Source: Strongyloides papillosus
Taxonomy: Eukaryota > Nematoda > Chromadorea > Rhabditida > Strongyloididae
Direction: 5' to 3'
Assembly (NCBI GenBank): GCA_005656395.1
Contig: SRSI01000050.1
Coordinates: 1,736,001-1,800,000, forward strand
DNA: 64,000 bases
In this document: piece by piece, positions 1-13,219 of the stretch
Numbering within the stretch: the stretch's first letter is position 1
How the letters are laid out: every line of letters begins with the position of its first letter
The notes under the pieces: model-generated
Told to the model about the DNA's origin: nothing
What the model saw: the letters and a program-made list of their open reading frames with translations, nothing else
Databases searched by the model: none
Program-made: the position numbers and the translations under genes

Positions 1-856
1 ATGATGGTGTATAACTGGACATAATTCTTATCTTAAAATATTATAAAAATAAAAGCACTTTGTTATATTCCTGGAAAATAAAGAAAGAAAATATTAGTAA
101 AAAGTTTTCACCTATTTATGATGTGTCAAAATGTATGTTATTATTACTATATAAATATATTGTATAATAAAATAATAATGATAGATACAAGATAAATATA
201 AAAGAAAAATAATATTATCACTAAGATAGATCTCTTTTTGTATATATCAATCTCATTACGAAGAATTATCTTTTTAACTACATAATGTTTTAAAAAGTTA
301 ATCAATGTTTTAATTCATTTAACAGATATATAGTATTAATATTTTGTTTAGTGTTACAAAGATGATGTTCAAGATTTAATATCTATAAATACTGACTATA
401 ACAATAGGCCCCTACACTAATCGATTGAAGCATTTTGATCTAACACTAAGATATACATCTATACTTTTAATACAATATAATATAGGTCCACTTGCCATGA
501 ATAAATATGGCAAAGATTAGAATGTAAATATTAACTAATAGCCATACAATATTTATTTACCTATCAATAAGTACTATTTAATAACATTCATAAATATAAC
601 ACAAAATAAAGAAATATAAACATCATTACTAAGTTTCATGTCTATAATTTGATAAAAAAAATAAAAATTTGCTATCACTCTACTATTATATACATATCTT
701 CTCACACATAGACGCATATTACCAAAAATATTTATATTTTAATATGTGAATATTGTTCTAAGATTAACAAATATAAACTTTATTTACTTTAATAAATATT
801 TATATCGCTCTTCTAATGTTTCTTTTTTTTAAAGATAACTTTTTTTTATAAAAAAT
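1..856. other. AT-rich non-coding left edge
   Basis: No convincing coding exon, RNA gene or repeat is visible here. The stretch is very A+T rich with stops in all frames. It probably holds the promoter of the HAD gene that follows; a short T-rich tract lies just before its start codon at 857. Confidence 0.5.
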
Positions 857-1605
857 ATGTTAAAATCTATCAATAAATCATTCGTTAAGGTTATCTCATT
901 TGATGCTACTAATACGTTGTTTAAATTAAAAGTTTCACCAGGTTTTATATACTCGAGTGTTGGGAAGGATTTTGGTTTATCATTGAATGCCAAAGACATT
1001 GATTTAAGATTTAGGGATCATTTTAATGCGTTAGAAAAAGAGTTGCCATGTTATGGGTATAATAAATGTGGCCCAAAAAGATGGTGGAATGAAATTGTTT
1101 ATAGGTGTTGTAATCTTGAGATAAATGAAACATCAAAGGAATTTGCAGGTACATTGTATAATGAATTATCCACCTCCAAATATTACACTTTAATTAATGA
1201 CAAGGTAAAAGATATTATATATAAAATATTCTATTTTATCATTTTTTATAGACACCAGAGATATTAAAGTATTTGAAAGATAATGGTTATAAATTGGTTA
1301 TCGTTTCAAACTCCGACTCAAGACTTCGAAGTGTATTACCTCAACTACTGGGTGACAACTTCTTCGATGACTATTTTATTAGTAGCGAATTAGGAATCAG
1401 TAAACCAGATCATGGTGTTTTTTCAATGTTATGTCAAAGATTATCCTGTTCTCCAAGAGATATCCTTCACATTGGTGATAGTTTAGTTAAAGACTACCAA
1501 TGTATCATTGATTTCGGTGGACAGGGTCTTCTACTTAATAATAGTAATGATCAAATATCAATAAATTCATTAAACAACCTTTATTATATAAATAAATCAA
1601 AGTAA
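857..1605 (+). CDS. HAD-superfamily hydrolase, HDHD3/REG-2-like
   Basis: Two exons, 857-1204 and 1252-1605, joined in phase 0 across a 47-bp GT-AG intron, give about 233 residues, close to the usual size of HDHD3-like proteins. HAD motif I is FDATNTLF near residue 15; the second motif-I position is Thr instead of Asp, as is common in the REG-2-like subfamily. Motif II is VSNSDS, motif III is the Lys of GISKPDHG, and motif IV is HIGDSLVKDY. The start is the first Met of the open frame. The family are predicted small-molecule phosphohydrolases of unknown substrate, so the biochemical role is not established. It could be another subfamily IA HAD protein, but the motif order and the Trp-rich cap (RWWNEIV) fit HDHD3 well. 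Confidence 0.85.
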
Positions 1606-2196
1606 ATTTAAAAAATTTATTCAAAAAAACTATGATATTTAAAGTAAATCAATAAAGAACAAAAATTATACTTTTTTTTTGTTTATTTAATATTTTAAAA
1701 ATATACTAAAAAATTAAGTGTAACAAAAAGAAACTACCTCTTATAATAATATATTATCACAAAAATGATTCGAGGTAAAAAATAAAAAAAGAAAGATATT
1801 AATGAAGTAACACTACTAAAAATTTAAGTAAACGTTAAATGACTTTTTGACAATTAAAATAAAAAAAATTAATCTATCATTATCAATAAAAATAAATGAT
1901 TTTTGGGTCATTAATATTATAAAAATTATTTATTTATACAAAAGGAAATACAATAATAAGTGTGTAATTTGTTGTCATGTGGAGGATACAAAAAAAAATT
2001 AATTGGTAAAAATAATAATTTCTTTATCCGAATATTAATATTATGCAAGGTATAGTTTAGAGGGAGAATAAATTGTAAAGAGTAACGGTGAAGGGATTTA
2101 CAAGTTGAGGCACATATCGTATACATATAGGAGAACGTTAATATTGAAAAAAAAGAAAGGATTCCCTTTTTCTTTATCTTAATATATAACGATGCT
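1606..2196. other. Intergenic, convergent 3' ends
   Basis: Very A+T-rich spacer between the convergent 3' ends of the HAD gene and the small membrane-protein gene. An AATAAA-like sequence near 1650 may serve the HAD gene. No gene seen. Confidence 0.5.
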
Positions 2197-2535
2197 TTAA
2201 CCCATACAGAAGATGCATCTGAGGATGTTGAAGATGATTGCCAAAACAGTCAGGGCAGCCATAACAAGGAGGAGGACAATAACCCAGTCCTGGAGTCTAA
2301 AACAACATGAATCAAGAAGTTTTCCACAACATTTGAAGTAGTATAGGGCATTTGACTCTGGACAGACAGCTCCGACAACTGGGATTGGGCATCCTAATGC
2401 TGAATCTTTCAACTCCAATGGACTGAGAGATTTAACCTCGTCAACTAAACTTGAATCTGCATTTGTCTCTGTTGCAAGGAGGAAAATAGTGATTACTCCA
2501 AATAATAGGTATGGTGAAAAAGTGGTTAATCTCAT
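2197..2535 (-). CDS. Small Cys-rich single-pass membrane protein
   Basis: A single exon of 112 residues starting at ATG 2535. The open frame extends upstream, but a 3' splice-like site (TTTTTTATTGCAG on the minus strand, ending at 2557) lies 22 nt before this ATG and fits spliced-leader trans-splicing, so the downstream ATG is chosen. Residues 1-25 look like a signal peptide. An ectodomain with Cys clusters follows (GCPIPVVGAVCPE, then FKCCG and SCCF), then a hydrophobic helix at about 84-106 and a short Cys-containing tail (CIFCMG). The arrangement resembles uncharacterised nematode proteins with CP..C..KCCG..CCF patterns. That resemblance is from memory and not checked. Function unknown. 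Confidence 0.7.
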   Translation of the reverse strand: MRLTTFSPYLLFGVITIFLLATETNADSSLVDEVKSLSPLELKDSALGCPIPVVGAVCPESNALYYFKCCGKLLDSCCFRLQDWVIVLLLVMAALTVLAIIFNILRCIFCMG

Positions 2536-5500
2536 TGTAGTGTCAGTAAGTAAATCCTGCAATAAAAAAATTAAACTAACAAAAAAACATGAAAATTGTA
2601 GTTAAAAATTAAAGGTAATAAAAATAAGAGATTGAGTGATATAAAATAACTGTTGATAAAATTGAAATATAGTACAATCAAATTGGGGTGAAAAGAAGGA
2701 AAAGTTTAAATATAATTTTATTTGATATCTCCCAAACACTATATACCTTTCCCAACAAATAAGGTACATGATTGATATAAAATAAAATGTAAAAAGTTAC
2801 AATTACCTATATGTAGACCATACGCATAGAAATAGATAGAAGATACATCTATACATATATTTGTAGGTATAAAATTAATTATAAAATGATAATAGAAATA
2901 AAATCAAACTAAATAAGTGATAATAAATGAAATTTCAAAGTTGTAATTTTAAAAATATTATTACTACAAAGCAACATAATGATAAAAGACATATGATGTA
3001 TCAATATTTCAGTACCTATCATCTCTTTGGTTCTTTTTTTATGTGTTTATAATATAATGAAAACATATTAAATAATTAGTTTAAAAATAAATATGATAAT
3101 AAAAAGAGGTCATTGAGAAGATTTTCTCATTTTTTTGTCTATTGTAGAAGGCAAATGTAAATACATTTAAATGTATTTAGTGCTAGACAAAATGTTTGCG
3201 TTAAATGAAAATTGATAATTTGTCTTCTAAAATTTTTGAATACATTTATGTTTATTTTATACACTAATATGTTATTTAAATTGCCAATTAAATTAAAAAG
3301 ATGTATTAGAATTTAATAAAAGTTTCGATTTTACTTGATAAAGTATAGAATAGACAATTAGGAGGGGAAAAAGATGGGGGTGAATTTTTAAATTAAAAAA
3401 GGTTTTTATCATTACACTCCTAGTAAGTGTATTGATTTAATTATGCAAAAAAAATCTAAAATAATAGACTTTTTTAGATGTGTTAGGTGAATAAATAGAT
3501 ATTGTATCATACTTGATATTATATGTGGGCAACAACATTTTAAAAATTTTGTTTATGATGAAAAGGGGGAAAAAAGTAGACAAGGTTAACTTTTAGCGTA
3601 GAAAATGCGTATGTTTGTATGCGAGACGCCATGAATGAATTTCATCAATTAGTAACAATAGTTGAAATACAAGATAGTTTTAATAGATATATCTATCAAA
3701 CGTTAAACCGTTATAAAAAAGACGTTTTTGTTAAGACTTTTACAAAAGACCTAATACATAATTGATCGCTTTTGTGAACAATGTAAGTATTTATCCAACT
3801 GATCTCATGTAACATGTGAACATCTTTATAAAAGTATAAAAAAGTTTTTTTGGTATAATTTAGTTAAAAAGTAAAATAGATAAATATAAACAAAAATAAT
3901 ACTATCACATTGATAATTGTCCATTAAATGATAATAATCTTTATGATAATGTGACGTTAAAAATAATATTGTATTATTCATTTTTAACCATTCCTTTCAA
4001 AATATCATTAAGATATAAATAATTTTAAATGACATTATATGCAAAATATAAAGTTAAACTATATTGTAGGATGGATGTATGACTCCCTCAGTGTAACATC
4101 AACATCATCATCACATCACCATCCACATATTCTGATTCACAATCACCCCAATATAAAATTAATAAAAAGAAATGGAAAAGGAAATTTCCCTTCTAAAATT
4201 TCATGAAATTATGTGTGTCACTCCAAAACATAATACAACATTATAAAAATATAAAATAAAAGGAATCATAAAATTTTTACATACACTTTATTTATTAAAA
4301 TAATAAATAGATTGAAATTTTTGAGATGATTAGAAATTGTATTTTGTTGAGTCTTTTCAAAATCATACTTTATTTACCTAGACAATTCTTAAATATCGTC
4401 AAATCTTAAAAATATACTTTGAAGAATTTTTTACCCTATGTCAGAGTATTCTTAAACAAATTTTAATTAAACATTCACAACCTTTAAGTATGGGGGAAAG
4501 TTAAATATAAAATAAAAAAAAGAACTTTATTCGAAGTGAATAGATAGAAAGTTATTTTTTCCAGAAATATAATTATTACAACTTTCAATAAAATGTAATT
4601 GAAATTAGTTTTTATTAATAGATTCGATGGTGAATATAATGGTAGGGAGATAAGAGTGAATTATTTCTTTTGTTAAAAGGAAAAAAGCAAAAGATAGATA
4701 TAATAATATATTTAAAACAGAAGTTAGTAATAGAAGATCTGTAATGTGTTATTGTGGTGGTGGTACAATTTACTTAAATATGTAGAAAATTTGTCATTTC
4801 ATTGATGTGTAATGGCAATTTTATAATATATTACTTTCCATTGCAACTCTCTCTACAACACCCTGTGAATTGTGTTGTGATAGATATGTTTAGAGAAAGT
4901 ACATTATTAATGATAAAAAATGAATACTTAAAAATCTTTAAAATTTATAATCTTTTTGTCGTATGTTTATATAAAAAAATATGTCTTAGTATTAAAATTC
5001 TTAATTTACCAAAAAAGGAGTTAAAAGTATTTTGACCTTATTTTTATATTAAATCTACTGAATATAAATATATTTTATTGTTATTTTTAATCAATTGGTA
5101 TTCTTAACAGTTGCCATAGATGTTTTTTAAACAATATAATTTAATATACCATCACTTTGTTATCATGTAACATTAATATTGTTATCCCTCTCAAACAAAA
5201 GTATAACACATAATTTTATTATTTCCATGAAAATGAAACTTTTGATGAAAAAAGATGGCAGTATTTTCTTCTCCTCTTTTGTTGGATGGTGAAATATAAA
5301 TGAAAACTAAAAATGTGTATCTGAATTGAAATTTAAGATTTCATACTTAAATAAATTGGAGTATCTAAGAACAACATAATATCATAACTTTTATGACATT
5401 TTTAAGAAAAAAAAGAATTTTACAAGATTATTTTTTTCTTATTATTAATATTAAAATCTTACAGATTTGCAAATGACATTAAATTCTACTCATTCCTTCT

Positions 5501-8500
5501 TTAACTATTGTAACTTACTTGATACACAAATTTCCCTCCTCAAAAATAAAAACATGAATTTGGATTATATATAATTTTTTTCTCTAGAGTAAATAAAAGG
5601 AAAAATATATTATTATACATGAAAATTTAAATATATAAACACATTAAAAAAAATCGTTTACATAAAAATTAGTTAGTGCAACAAAAAAGTACATCATAAT
5701 ATAGCTTAATTTTCATTTAAACATATTTTTGTTTTTATTTTTTTATGAGATGGAAAATTTCTTATTAAAATATTAGAGTACAATTTATTGGCATTAAAAA
5801 TTGCCTGGATACATCAATTTATTGTATGGGATATTAAATTACACTTTATGATATGTTTTTTAAGTATAATAAAAAAATATATAAAAAATTTTAATATAAA
5901 AAAAACAAATAAACAAGGTAATAACAATAAAAATAAGATATATCTTCACAACCAAAGAAAGCAACCTAAAATATTGTTTATCAAAAAACAAAATTTTGGT
6001 ATCATAAAAATATAATAATAATCTTTAAGTATAAGAAATAAAATTATATTAATTATTTTGTTGGGAGAAAACAAACGAATTACAAGGATTTCTATATATC
6101 ATCACAAATAAAAAGAATAACAAATTAAAATTTTTTTATTTAGTTAGTAGAAATATACTCTAAATATAGAAATAATCGTTTTCTCCTTTTCATTTCATTC
6201 CGCCACGTTATTAACTTTTTTTTTCACTTCTATTAAGAAGTTTGTAAATACTTATAAATCTTAATTTTAATGAGAAATGTTAAGGAGAGGAATATAATGA
6301 ATTTTAGGAGGAGCATTCATTTGGTATTTGTTATTGGAGATTGTTTCTTTCAAGTTAAGATGGAGGGGAGAGGTGGTGGAGAATGTAAATGATATGGTAG
6401 TTGGAGATTAATTATTATGAAATATTATAGTAAGTAATAACAATAATTAAATGGTAAACCTTGTAAAATAAATTAATTCAAAGAAGTAATTTTTGTTCTA
6501 CTATTATATCTGTATTTCTTTTTTTTCGCTGTTTTGATTTTCCTGGACATGCTTGGTTTCTGAACTTATACTATAATGTTGGATTATGATAAAGTATTAA
6601 AAGATAATATACCTCTTTGTATTTCAAATCTCCCGAGTTGAGAAAACGGAAAAAACAATACTATTATAAATATTGGTACATGTATTCTTAATAAAAGTGA
6701 AACTTAAAACATAGTATGAGATGCCTCTTCACCTCTTAATAAAAAATTTTCTGAAACTTCGGATAATTGACTATAAAAAAATTAATAAAAAGGAAGTTAG
6801 ACTTAATTAGATTCATTAACTACTCTACCATCAAAAAAGACAAAAAGAATTTCATATAACTTTCAATGGTGCATCATTTAATAACTCTAAAACTACTAAT
6901 AAATTCAAACACCATTCCAAGAAATCAACATTTAACAAAATTTAATGGAGCATAACTTTAAAATAAGGATATTTTACATTTCCTTCTCGTTTTCACTGAA
7001 AATTACACATGTCTTCAAAAGATTTTTTCCCCATAAATACTTTAAAGAAAGAGGAAAAAAACTTTAATTTAATGAAGCATAAGATGAGAGTATTTTTTTT
7101 AAATTAGCTAAATGAATCCTTAAATAACAATTATTAAGAAAAATACTTGAAAAATAAAATTATTGTCATTATTATGTGGAGGGTTGTTAATTCAAATTAG
7201 CTATTACCTTGGATTTAAATATGAGATAATTAACTATTTAAATTTGGATGATTTTTATAATGAGAGGAAGAAGATAAATAGGAGTATATGGACACAGGAT
7301 GTATTAGTCAAAATGCAAGTATTTATCTTGTAACTTTTCATGAATTTCTCTATAAATATTAAAAATGATATTGATAAGTTTTATTTATTTATTTCTCTAC
7401 TTTAAATTTTTTTTTACAATTCTAAACTTGTTGTAAACAAAATACTCAATTTACATTAATACATATTTACCATAAACTTATCTTAATTTGATATAATATA
7501 TTTTGCATGAAAAAAAGTTATATCATTTTAAAATTCACATTCATTTCGCATTGAATATTCAACTAACCTCTACTATAGAAATTTTTTTAATAAAAACAAT
7601 AAAAAACACTCTCAAATATGAAAGTTTAACATACTTTTCACCACTAACCAAAAATTAAAATTATTTTTCACCTTTCTTAGAGCATTAGTTTTAAAACCAT
7701 ATTTTCTCACATTATTCTATTTTTGTTTTTTTATAACAAAAACTACTTAAAGACGTCAAAAATTTTCATACAATTCTGGCATTTAAAAAAATTATGTACT
7801 TATTCCAATATACATTACAAATTCAAAATGTACATGTACTTCTATAAATATTTATCTTTCATTTTCAATCTTATTACGTATTTTTTAACAATGTCCTTTA
7901 TATTTATTAGTTTTTTTTTGGTTTAATGGTAGAAAAAAAAATTAATTTTTAATGGGAAACTTTTTTTAGGAAAGGATAAAAAAATTTTTTACAACTTTTT
8001 GGCAGTTAGTTGTGAGAACATATATATATGTATAATTTTAATCTTTTTAGTTTCACTTATATTAGAGGCAAAATGTATTCTGTGCATTCTTTTCATTTTA
8101 AATTTTTTGTTATTCTTTTTTTGAGAAAATAAACTTTTTTTAAGATTTATTTCTTTTTTTAAACATTTTTTATTTATTATCTTTAATTTGTTATGCCTCC
8201 ATTTAAAGTGTGCTTATGTATTTGTTTGTTTACACACCTCTATAAAAATATAATATCTCCTCTAGTATCAATAGCCAAAACCATTTTCATAATATTTAAT
8301 AAAAATATTATTTTTTTAGAATATAATCCACCATATACATTATATTTTTTCTTATTAAATTACTCCTTCCTGTATGATGGTAAAGAGTAAAATGATAAGA
8401 TATACTTATATGTTGGAATTCTTTTATATATCTCATGAGAGATTACTTCTTTATCATGATAAATCTCTTTGTCTAAAAACTCTCCCTGATTGATATAATT

Positions 8501-9535
8501 TTTTTTAAATTTCTTTGACATAATTCATCAAATAAAATACTTTTTATTGCCTCAAAAGTACTTCAATATTTATATGTTTAAGTTTTATTGATATTTGGGA
8601 GATATAAAAAAAATCAAGATTATTAAAAGTTATTATGTAAATGGTTTAAAAAAAGGGAAAGAGACATAAATTATGAAATTTTAAGATACTTCAGTTTTCT
8701 GTATCAATATATATGTGCGGCTATTAAAACATTAGATAAAAAATGTTACATTTATATGGCTGTTTTAAAATTTTTAAAACATGAATTTAACATTATATTT
8801 AAAAAAAATTATGTTGTATTAGGCTTGTTTTAATAATTAATTATTGCCACTCCCAATAAAAAAGTGTATGCTTTTATTAATAAGAACAATCCTAGTAACG
8901 TGATTAAAATGATGTTTTTAAAAAAATTTTACTCTTAACTTTACTTTCTATTAATTTCATTCTTACACTTTAAAGAGTCACGAAATATTTTGTTTTATTT
9001 TATAATAATTACATCACACGTACTTGAGTTACTTTATTCATCTATCATAATATAAGGTAAATACAAATATATCTATTAAATCCTCAAGTCAAAATAATAG
9101 ACACATAGTTTTGACACTTTCAATATCAACAAAAACCTTACTCCAGATACATGTAACGTGAATATTATTATTCTCCCCAAAACAGATGTTATTGACTAAT
9201 TTAGAGGTACATCATTAAATTGTTAAAATGAAATATTAATTGTTCTGATATTATATGCCATGATAATTTTTAATAATCATCCTAGATATGTCTCATTGAG
9301 TTGCCTCCCAATACATAAGTATTATTAAAAATTTTACATTTATAAAATTAAAAGTGGTTTTATAGTTGTTAACCTCCTATTGATGAATCTTTTATCAAAT
9401 ACTTTTTAACACTTTAAAATATATCTTTTAAAATTATTAATTTAATTTAAATTTCTATTTTATAGTTATATATGTATATTCAATAAAATTACAAACCTTT
9501 TTTTACACTAACTAATTTTTATTAACATAAAAAAT
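2536..9535. other. 7-kb gene-poor AT-rich stretch
   Basis: No exon pairs with sensible splice sites, no tRNA-like cloverleaf and no GC-rich RNA patch were found. The open frames near 4.8, 5.8, 7.7 and 8.2 kb encode only low-complexity Lys/Asn/Ile/Phe-rich peptides expected by chance from A+T-rich DNA. Small simple-sequence patches occur, such as an ATC-rich run near 4105. The stretch separates the small membrane-protein gene from the phospholipase-B-like gene and may hold regulatory DNA. Confidence 0.5.
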
Positions 9536-11008
9536 ATGTTAACTAATATATTATTTATATTTTCACTTATATTAGTTATTTATTCTTTAAATAATGACTC
9601 TAATTATGATATACCATTGATAAATGAAAATTTTATTAATATTTACGTAAGTTTAAATAATAGGAAAATTATGTATAAAAAAATTCTATAGAAGTACCAT
9701 TACGAATTGGCGGAGGAGAGTAATGCATTGGATAAGAGAATGATATCACATTTTAATGAGTGTGAAAATGGTTATAATAACGAGATATTTCAATATTATA
9801 GAGATGTATCATATTTATCTCCAGGACAGATTCAAATTTACTCCGAAATTGGGTCTCTCTCAACTTATATCCCTCAAAAGTTGACTGAAAGTTTTTTTGA
9901 TATACCATTAGATAATTTGAATGAATTCCTTCAAACCACTGAAGATTCAAACTATCCAACTTTTAAGGATTTTATTGAAGGTTTCAAAAAGCATACCCTC
10001 TATGATGAGGAGTTTCATAAAGTTATAATCAATCATGTTGAATTAGGTAATAGTGATTTACTTGAATGGACCAAGAGAGTCGTTGAGAGAATAAAAGAAA
10101 TTCCTGGCCACGCTTATAAATGGAAATTTATTTTAATAACACCAACCATTGAAGATATCATTCCGAAGTATTATAAAATTCAAAAAAGAAACGACACTGC
10201 TGTTAGAACAAAAACCTTCTACAACAATATTGTTCCAACATTATATGATACACTTTACTACATAAAAAGTCAATTACCAACAAAAACTTTTGTTGTAGTC
10301 TTAAAAAACGAAAATATGAATATCTGGAAAGCTTACAGAGATTCATACAAATACTGTCAATTTTCAACAAAAAACTGGTTTGAAGACGATGAACAAAAAA
10401 GAAGTTGCACCAATTGTGATGAAACCAAGTTTAATTCAAAAACCTGGGAGATACTCCAAAAAAACATAACAAGATACTTCAACACCAAATACTTCAACAT
10501 CAACATAATTAACTTATTAGATAACTTCATCCCCCTAACAATAAAAACAAACAAAACAAAAGGTGAATGGATTGATTTAAGTTTACTCTCAATTGACTGT
10601 AAACACCTCTCGGATATCGGAATATCTACCCTCCATACAGCTATCTGGAATTGGATAATATCACCAACCTCATCAAAATATGAATCAAGGAGTTACTTCA
10701 AACCGATTGTTCATGTGTTGAAATGTCCTTTACCATCGTGTCCCTTCATGGCAACGGAGAATAATTATAATTTTTGTGAGTATAATGGTATTCAGTACCC
10801 ATCAAGATTAAGAAGTTATCTTTTTAATGAATCTGTTGGTGAAGAGATTATGGTATTGTTACTTATCTCATCAGCCATTACTCTTTACCTGATGATATGG
10901 AAATTTGTTGGAAGGTTAATGAGGAAGGAGGAAGAGTACATAGAAAGTTTAAGAACTAAGTGGTTTCAATTACCATCATTAGATAAGAAAGATTTATTAA
11001 ATATTTAA
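9536..11008 (+). CDS. Phospholipase B1-like membrane protein, probable pseudoenzyme
   Basis: Exon 1 is 9536-9646, with ATG and a signal peptide of about 17 residues. A 45-bp intron leads in phase 0 to exon 2, 9692-11008, for about 475 residues in total. The layout is that of one mammalian PLB1 (GDSL lipase) repeat. LSPGQIQIYSEIGSLST (about 80-95) matches block I. YPTFKDFIEGF matches the following helix. WKFILITPTIED (about 181-192) lies where PLB1 has its GGND/GGSD block. IDCKHLSDIG (about 338) matches the C-terminal Asp-x-x-His block, and CPLPSCPFMATENN matches the post-catalytic CP..PF..T..N strand. A transmembrane helix lies at about 423-444. The block I Gly-Asp-Ser nucleophile reads Gly-Ser-Leu and the Gly-Asn-Asp block is absent, so lipase activity is unlikely. 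The fold assignment is fairly secure; the role is unknown. Confidence 0.75.
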
Positions 11009-12409
11009 TGTTTTTTTAACATTGTTTTTAAGAGATAAGGAAAGAAAAAAATGAAATAGAAAGTAAATATACGATGAATTAATAATAATGTACATTAGTA
11101 GGATAAATGTAAATTTTTGGATAAAAAGATAAATAACTTTGACTCATCTTAACAGTTCAGACAATTAAACAATTATTTAAGTAATAATATTAATCATATG
11201 TTCAAATAAATTTAATTATTAATAACGATATAATAATATTGTTGAAGGAGTGTGTTAATCCATCTTCAATACCTTGTTAACTATATCCCCATTAACAGTA
11301 GGTGTTTAAGGAGGGGATGGAGAGAATTAACATCCCCACTATTGACCGTGACAAAATACTTAAAAGATAGTATTCTTTAAACATATACTAAATCTTGAGG
11401 AAGATACAATATTTACACAATCAGTGCCAATTATCTATCTTAAAGATACTATTTTAGGGAATATTAAGCTACCCTAAATACACAACTTACCTTAAATAAT
11501 ACTATACCTCAAATGTCTGTCACAATTACAAAGGAGGGAGTTGACGGTGGTAAAAAGTAAAATGATCCTAAATAAGTATCTATTAAAATATATTTGTTTG
11601 TATATATCTAATTCACAAAAGAGATTAACAAGTGTTAACAAGTACTTCAAAAAAGTGTTCCAATAACATAAAGAAATAACCACTGTGATGAGAATCAAGT
11701 TACTTAAAAAGAAGTTTTAATATTAGAAAATATAAAGTAGAAGGTATTATGTAGTGAGGTATGTTAAATGAACGTTGTAATGAATTTAATAAAATAATAA
11801 TGAGAAAATTTTGAGGAAAAAAAAAAGATTATGAAGAGTTATGTAAAGTTCTTTTTTTATTCTATGTGGTGTAGAATTACTGTAATTTTAAGAGGACCTT
11901 TAAAATAATTTCTCTCCCTTTACAATTTTTTTAAATTGGATTATGAATATAAAATACACTCAAAAATTCTCCCTCAAATTTTCATTAACTACTATCATCT
12001 AAAATTAAGTATTAAATGATAAAAGTAACAGTTAATAGTATATAATATAAATATTTCACAAAATGTTAAAGAGGAGGATATTATGTATATGTGTATTGTT
12101 GAGAGATCTTTTAAAATTATAATAATATATCAAATTACAGTTATTACAGTAATGAAGCATTTATTATGTATCTAAATTGGATAATTTTTAAACAATAACT
12201 AATATTTATGTTGTCTTAATAGAATTATATTTACATTGAGGAGATCTCACTCAAAGAGATATTATATATATAATATTATATCTTTGTCATAGGATTTTGT
12301 GTGTGTGGAATTGAATGTTTTGTAAAGATATTTTTTTATACTTCTTTTTTCGTACTAATAATATTTCTTCTTTTACTCCTTTATCTCTCTAACTACCTCT
12401 ACTACACCT
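11009..12409. other. Intergenic between PLB-like and ceh-2
   Basis: Non-coding spacer holding the 3' ends of two convergent genes. Around 11240-11350 there is a slightly GC-richer patch with repeated GTTAA and ATCCCC elements on both strands. No gene or RNA was recognised. Confidence 0.45.
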
Positions 12410-13219
12410 TCATTCCTCTTCCTCCTCTTCAATTTCATCAAGACAACAATCAACTGGACTACTTTCACCACTTTTGTATCCTTCTCCATGTTTATTTCTT
12501 TTATGTTTTGTTCTCCTATTTTGGAACCAAACTTTTACCTGAAATGGATATCCAATTAGACTCATTAGTTAAATAAATAAAATCTTACTTGTGTTTCTGT
12601 TAAGGATAACCGAGATGCCAGCTGCTTACGTTCATTACCGATAACATAATGATTTGATTCAAATGCCTTCTCGAGGTGGATTAGTTGTGATGGTGAGAAT
12701 GCTGTCCTGATACGTTTTGTTTTTTTGAGAGGCTGTAAAAATAGACCTGGAGCTATATCACCATTTTGGGGAGAGATTATTGAGTGTTGTAGGAGCTCTA
12801 ACCAATGTTGGTTCCATAGGCGTTGTTGGAGGTTCATTGAGGGTGTTGATGATATTTCATGACTATTATTATTGGTATTATTATTGTTGGTGTTGGTGGA
12901 TGATAAGAAAGGATTTGCACAGGCCATCTAAAAAAAGATAAAAAATGTTAAAAGGCTTTTTCCTTTTTATATAATGATGATTACATCTCATTAAGATGTA
13001 ATAAAAAAAAGGTATGTAATTAAAATTTACCTGTACATGTGGCATTAAAACATCAAAATATGATAATGTCTGTGGAATAGTGGTATTTTTACTCATTAAT
13101 GACGTAAATTTTGCCATTTGCTCCTTTATATTTTGTCTATTCTCATTTCCTGAATCATTGGTAACCTTTGATACAATAGATTCAATAGAAAAAGACTTCT
13201 GTCCAGTGGTAGAATTCAT
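12410..13219 (-). CDS. ceh-2: EMX/empty-spiracles homeobox transcription factor
   Basis: Three exons on the minus strand, 13031-13219, 12589-12927 and 12410-12538, all joined in phase 0, encode 218 residues. FSIESIV near the N-terminus (10-16) is an eh1-type Groucho-binding motif typical of EMX proteins. The homeodomain (about 131-190) contains RIRTAFSPSQL, NHYVIGNERKQLA and LSLTETQ, and continues across the last intron as VKVWFQNRRTKHKR. The intron position within the homeodomain is the common one just before helix 3. Ser/Thr/Asn-rich linkers surround the homeodomain, and the tail is acidic (EIEEEEEE). EMX factors pattern anterior tissues, and C. elegans ceh-2 acts in the pharynx; that role is inferred by orthology. 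Confidence 0.9.

Noticed and set aside
4802..5035. Several 60-80-codon open frames in 2.6-9.5 kb and 57-63 kb
   Set aside because: Low-complexity composition, no splice partners and no recognisable domains; expected by chance in such A+T-rich DNA.
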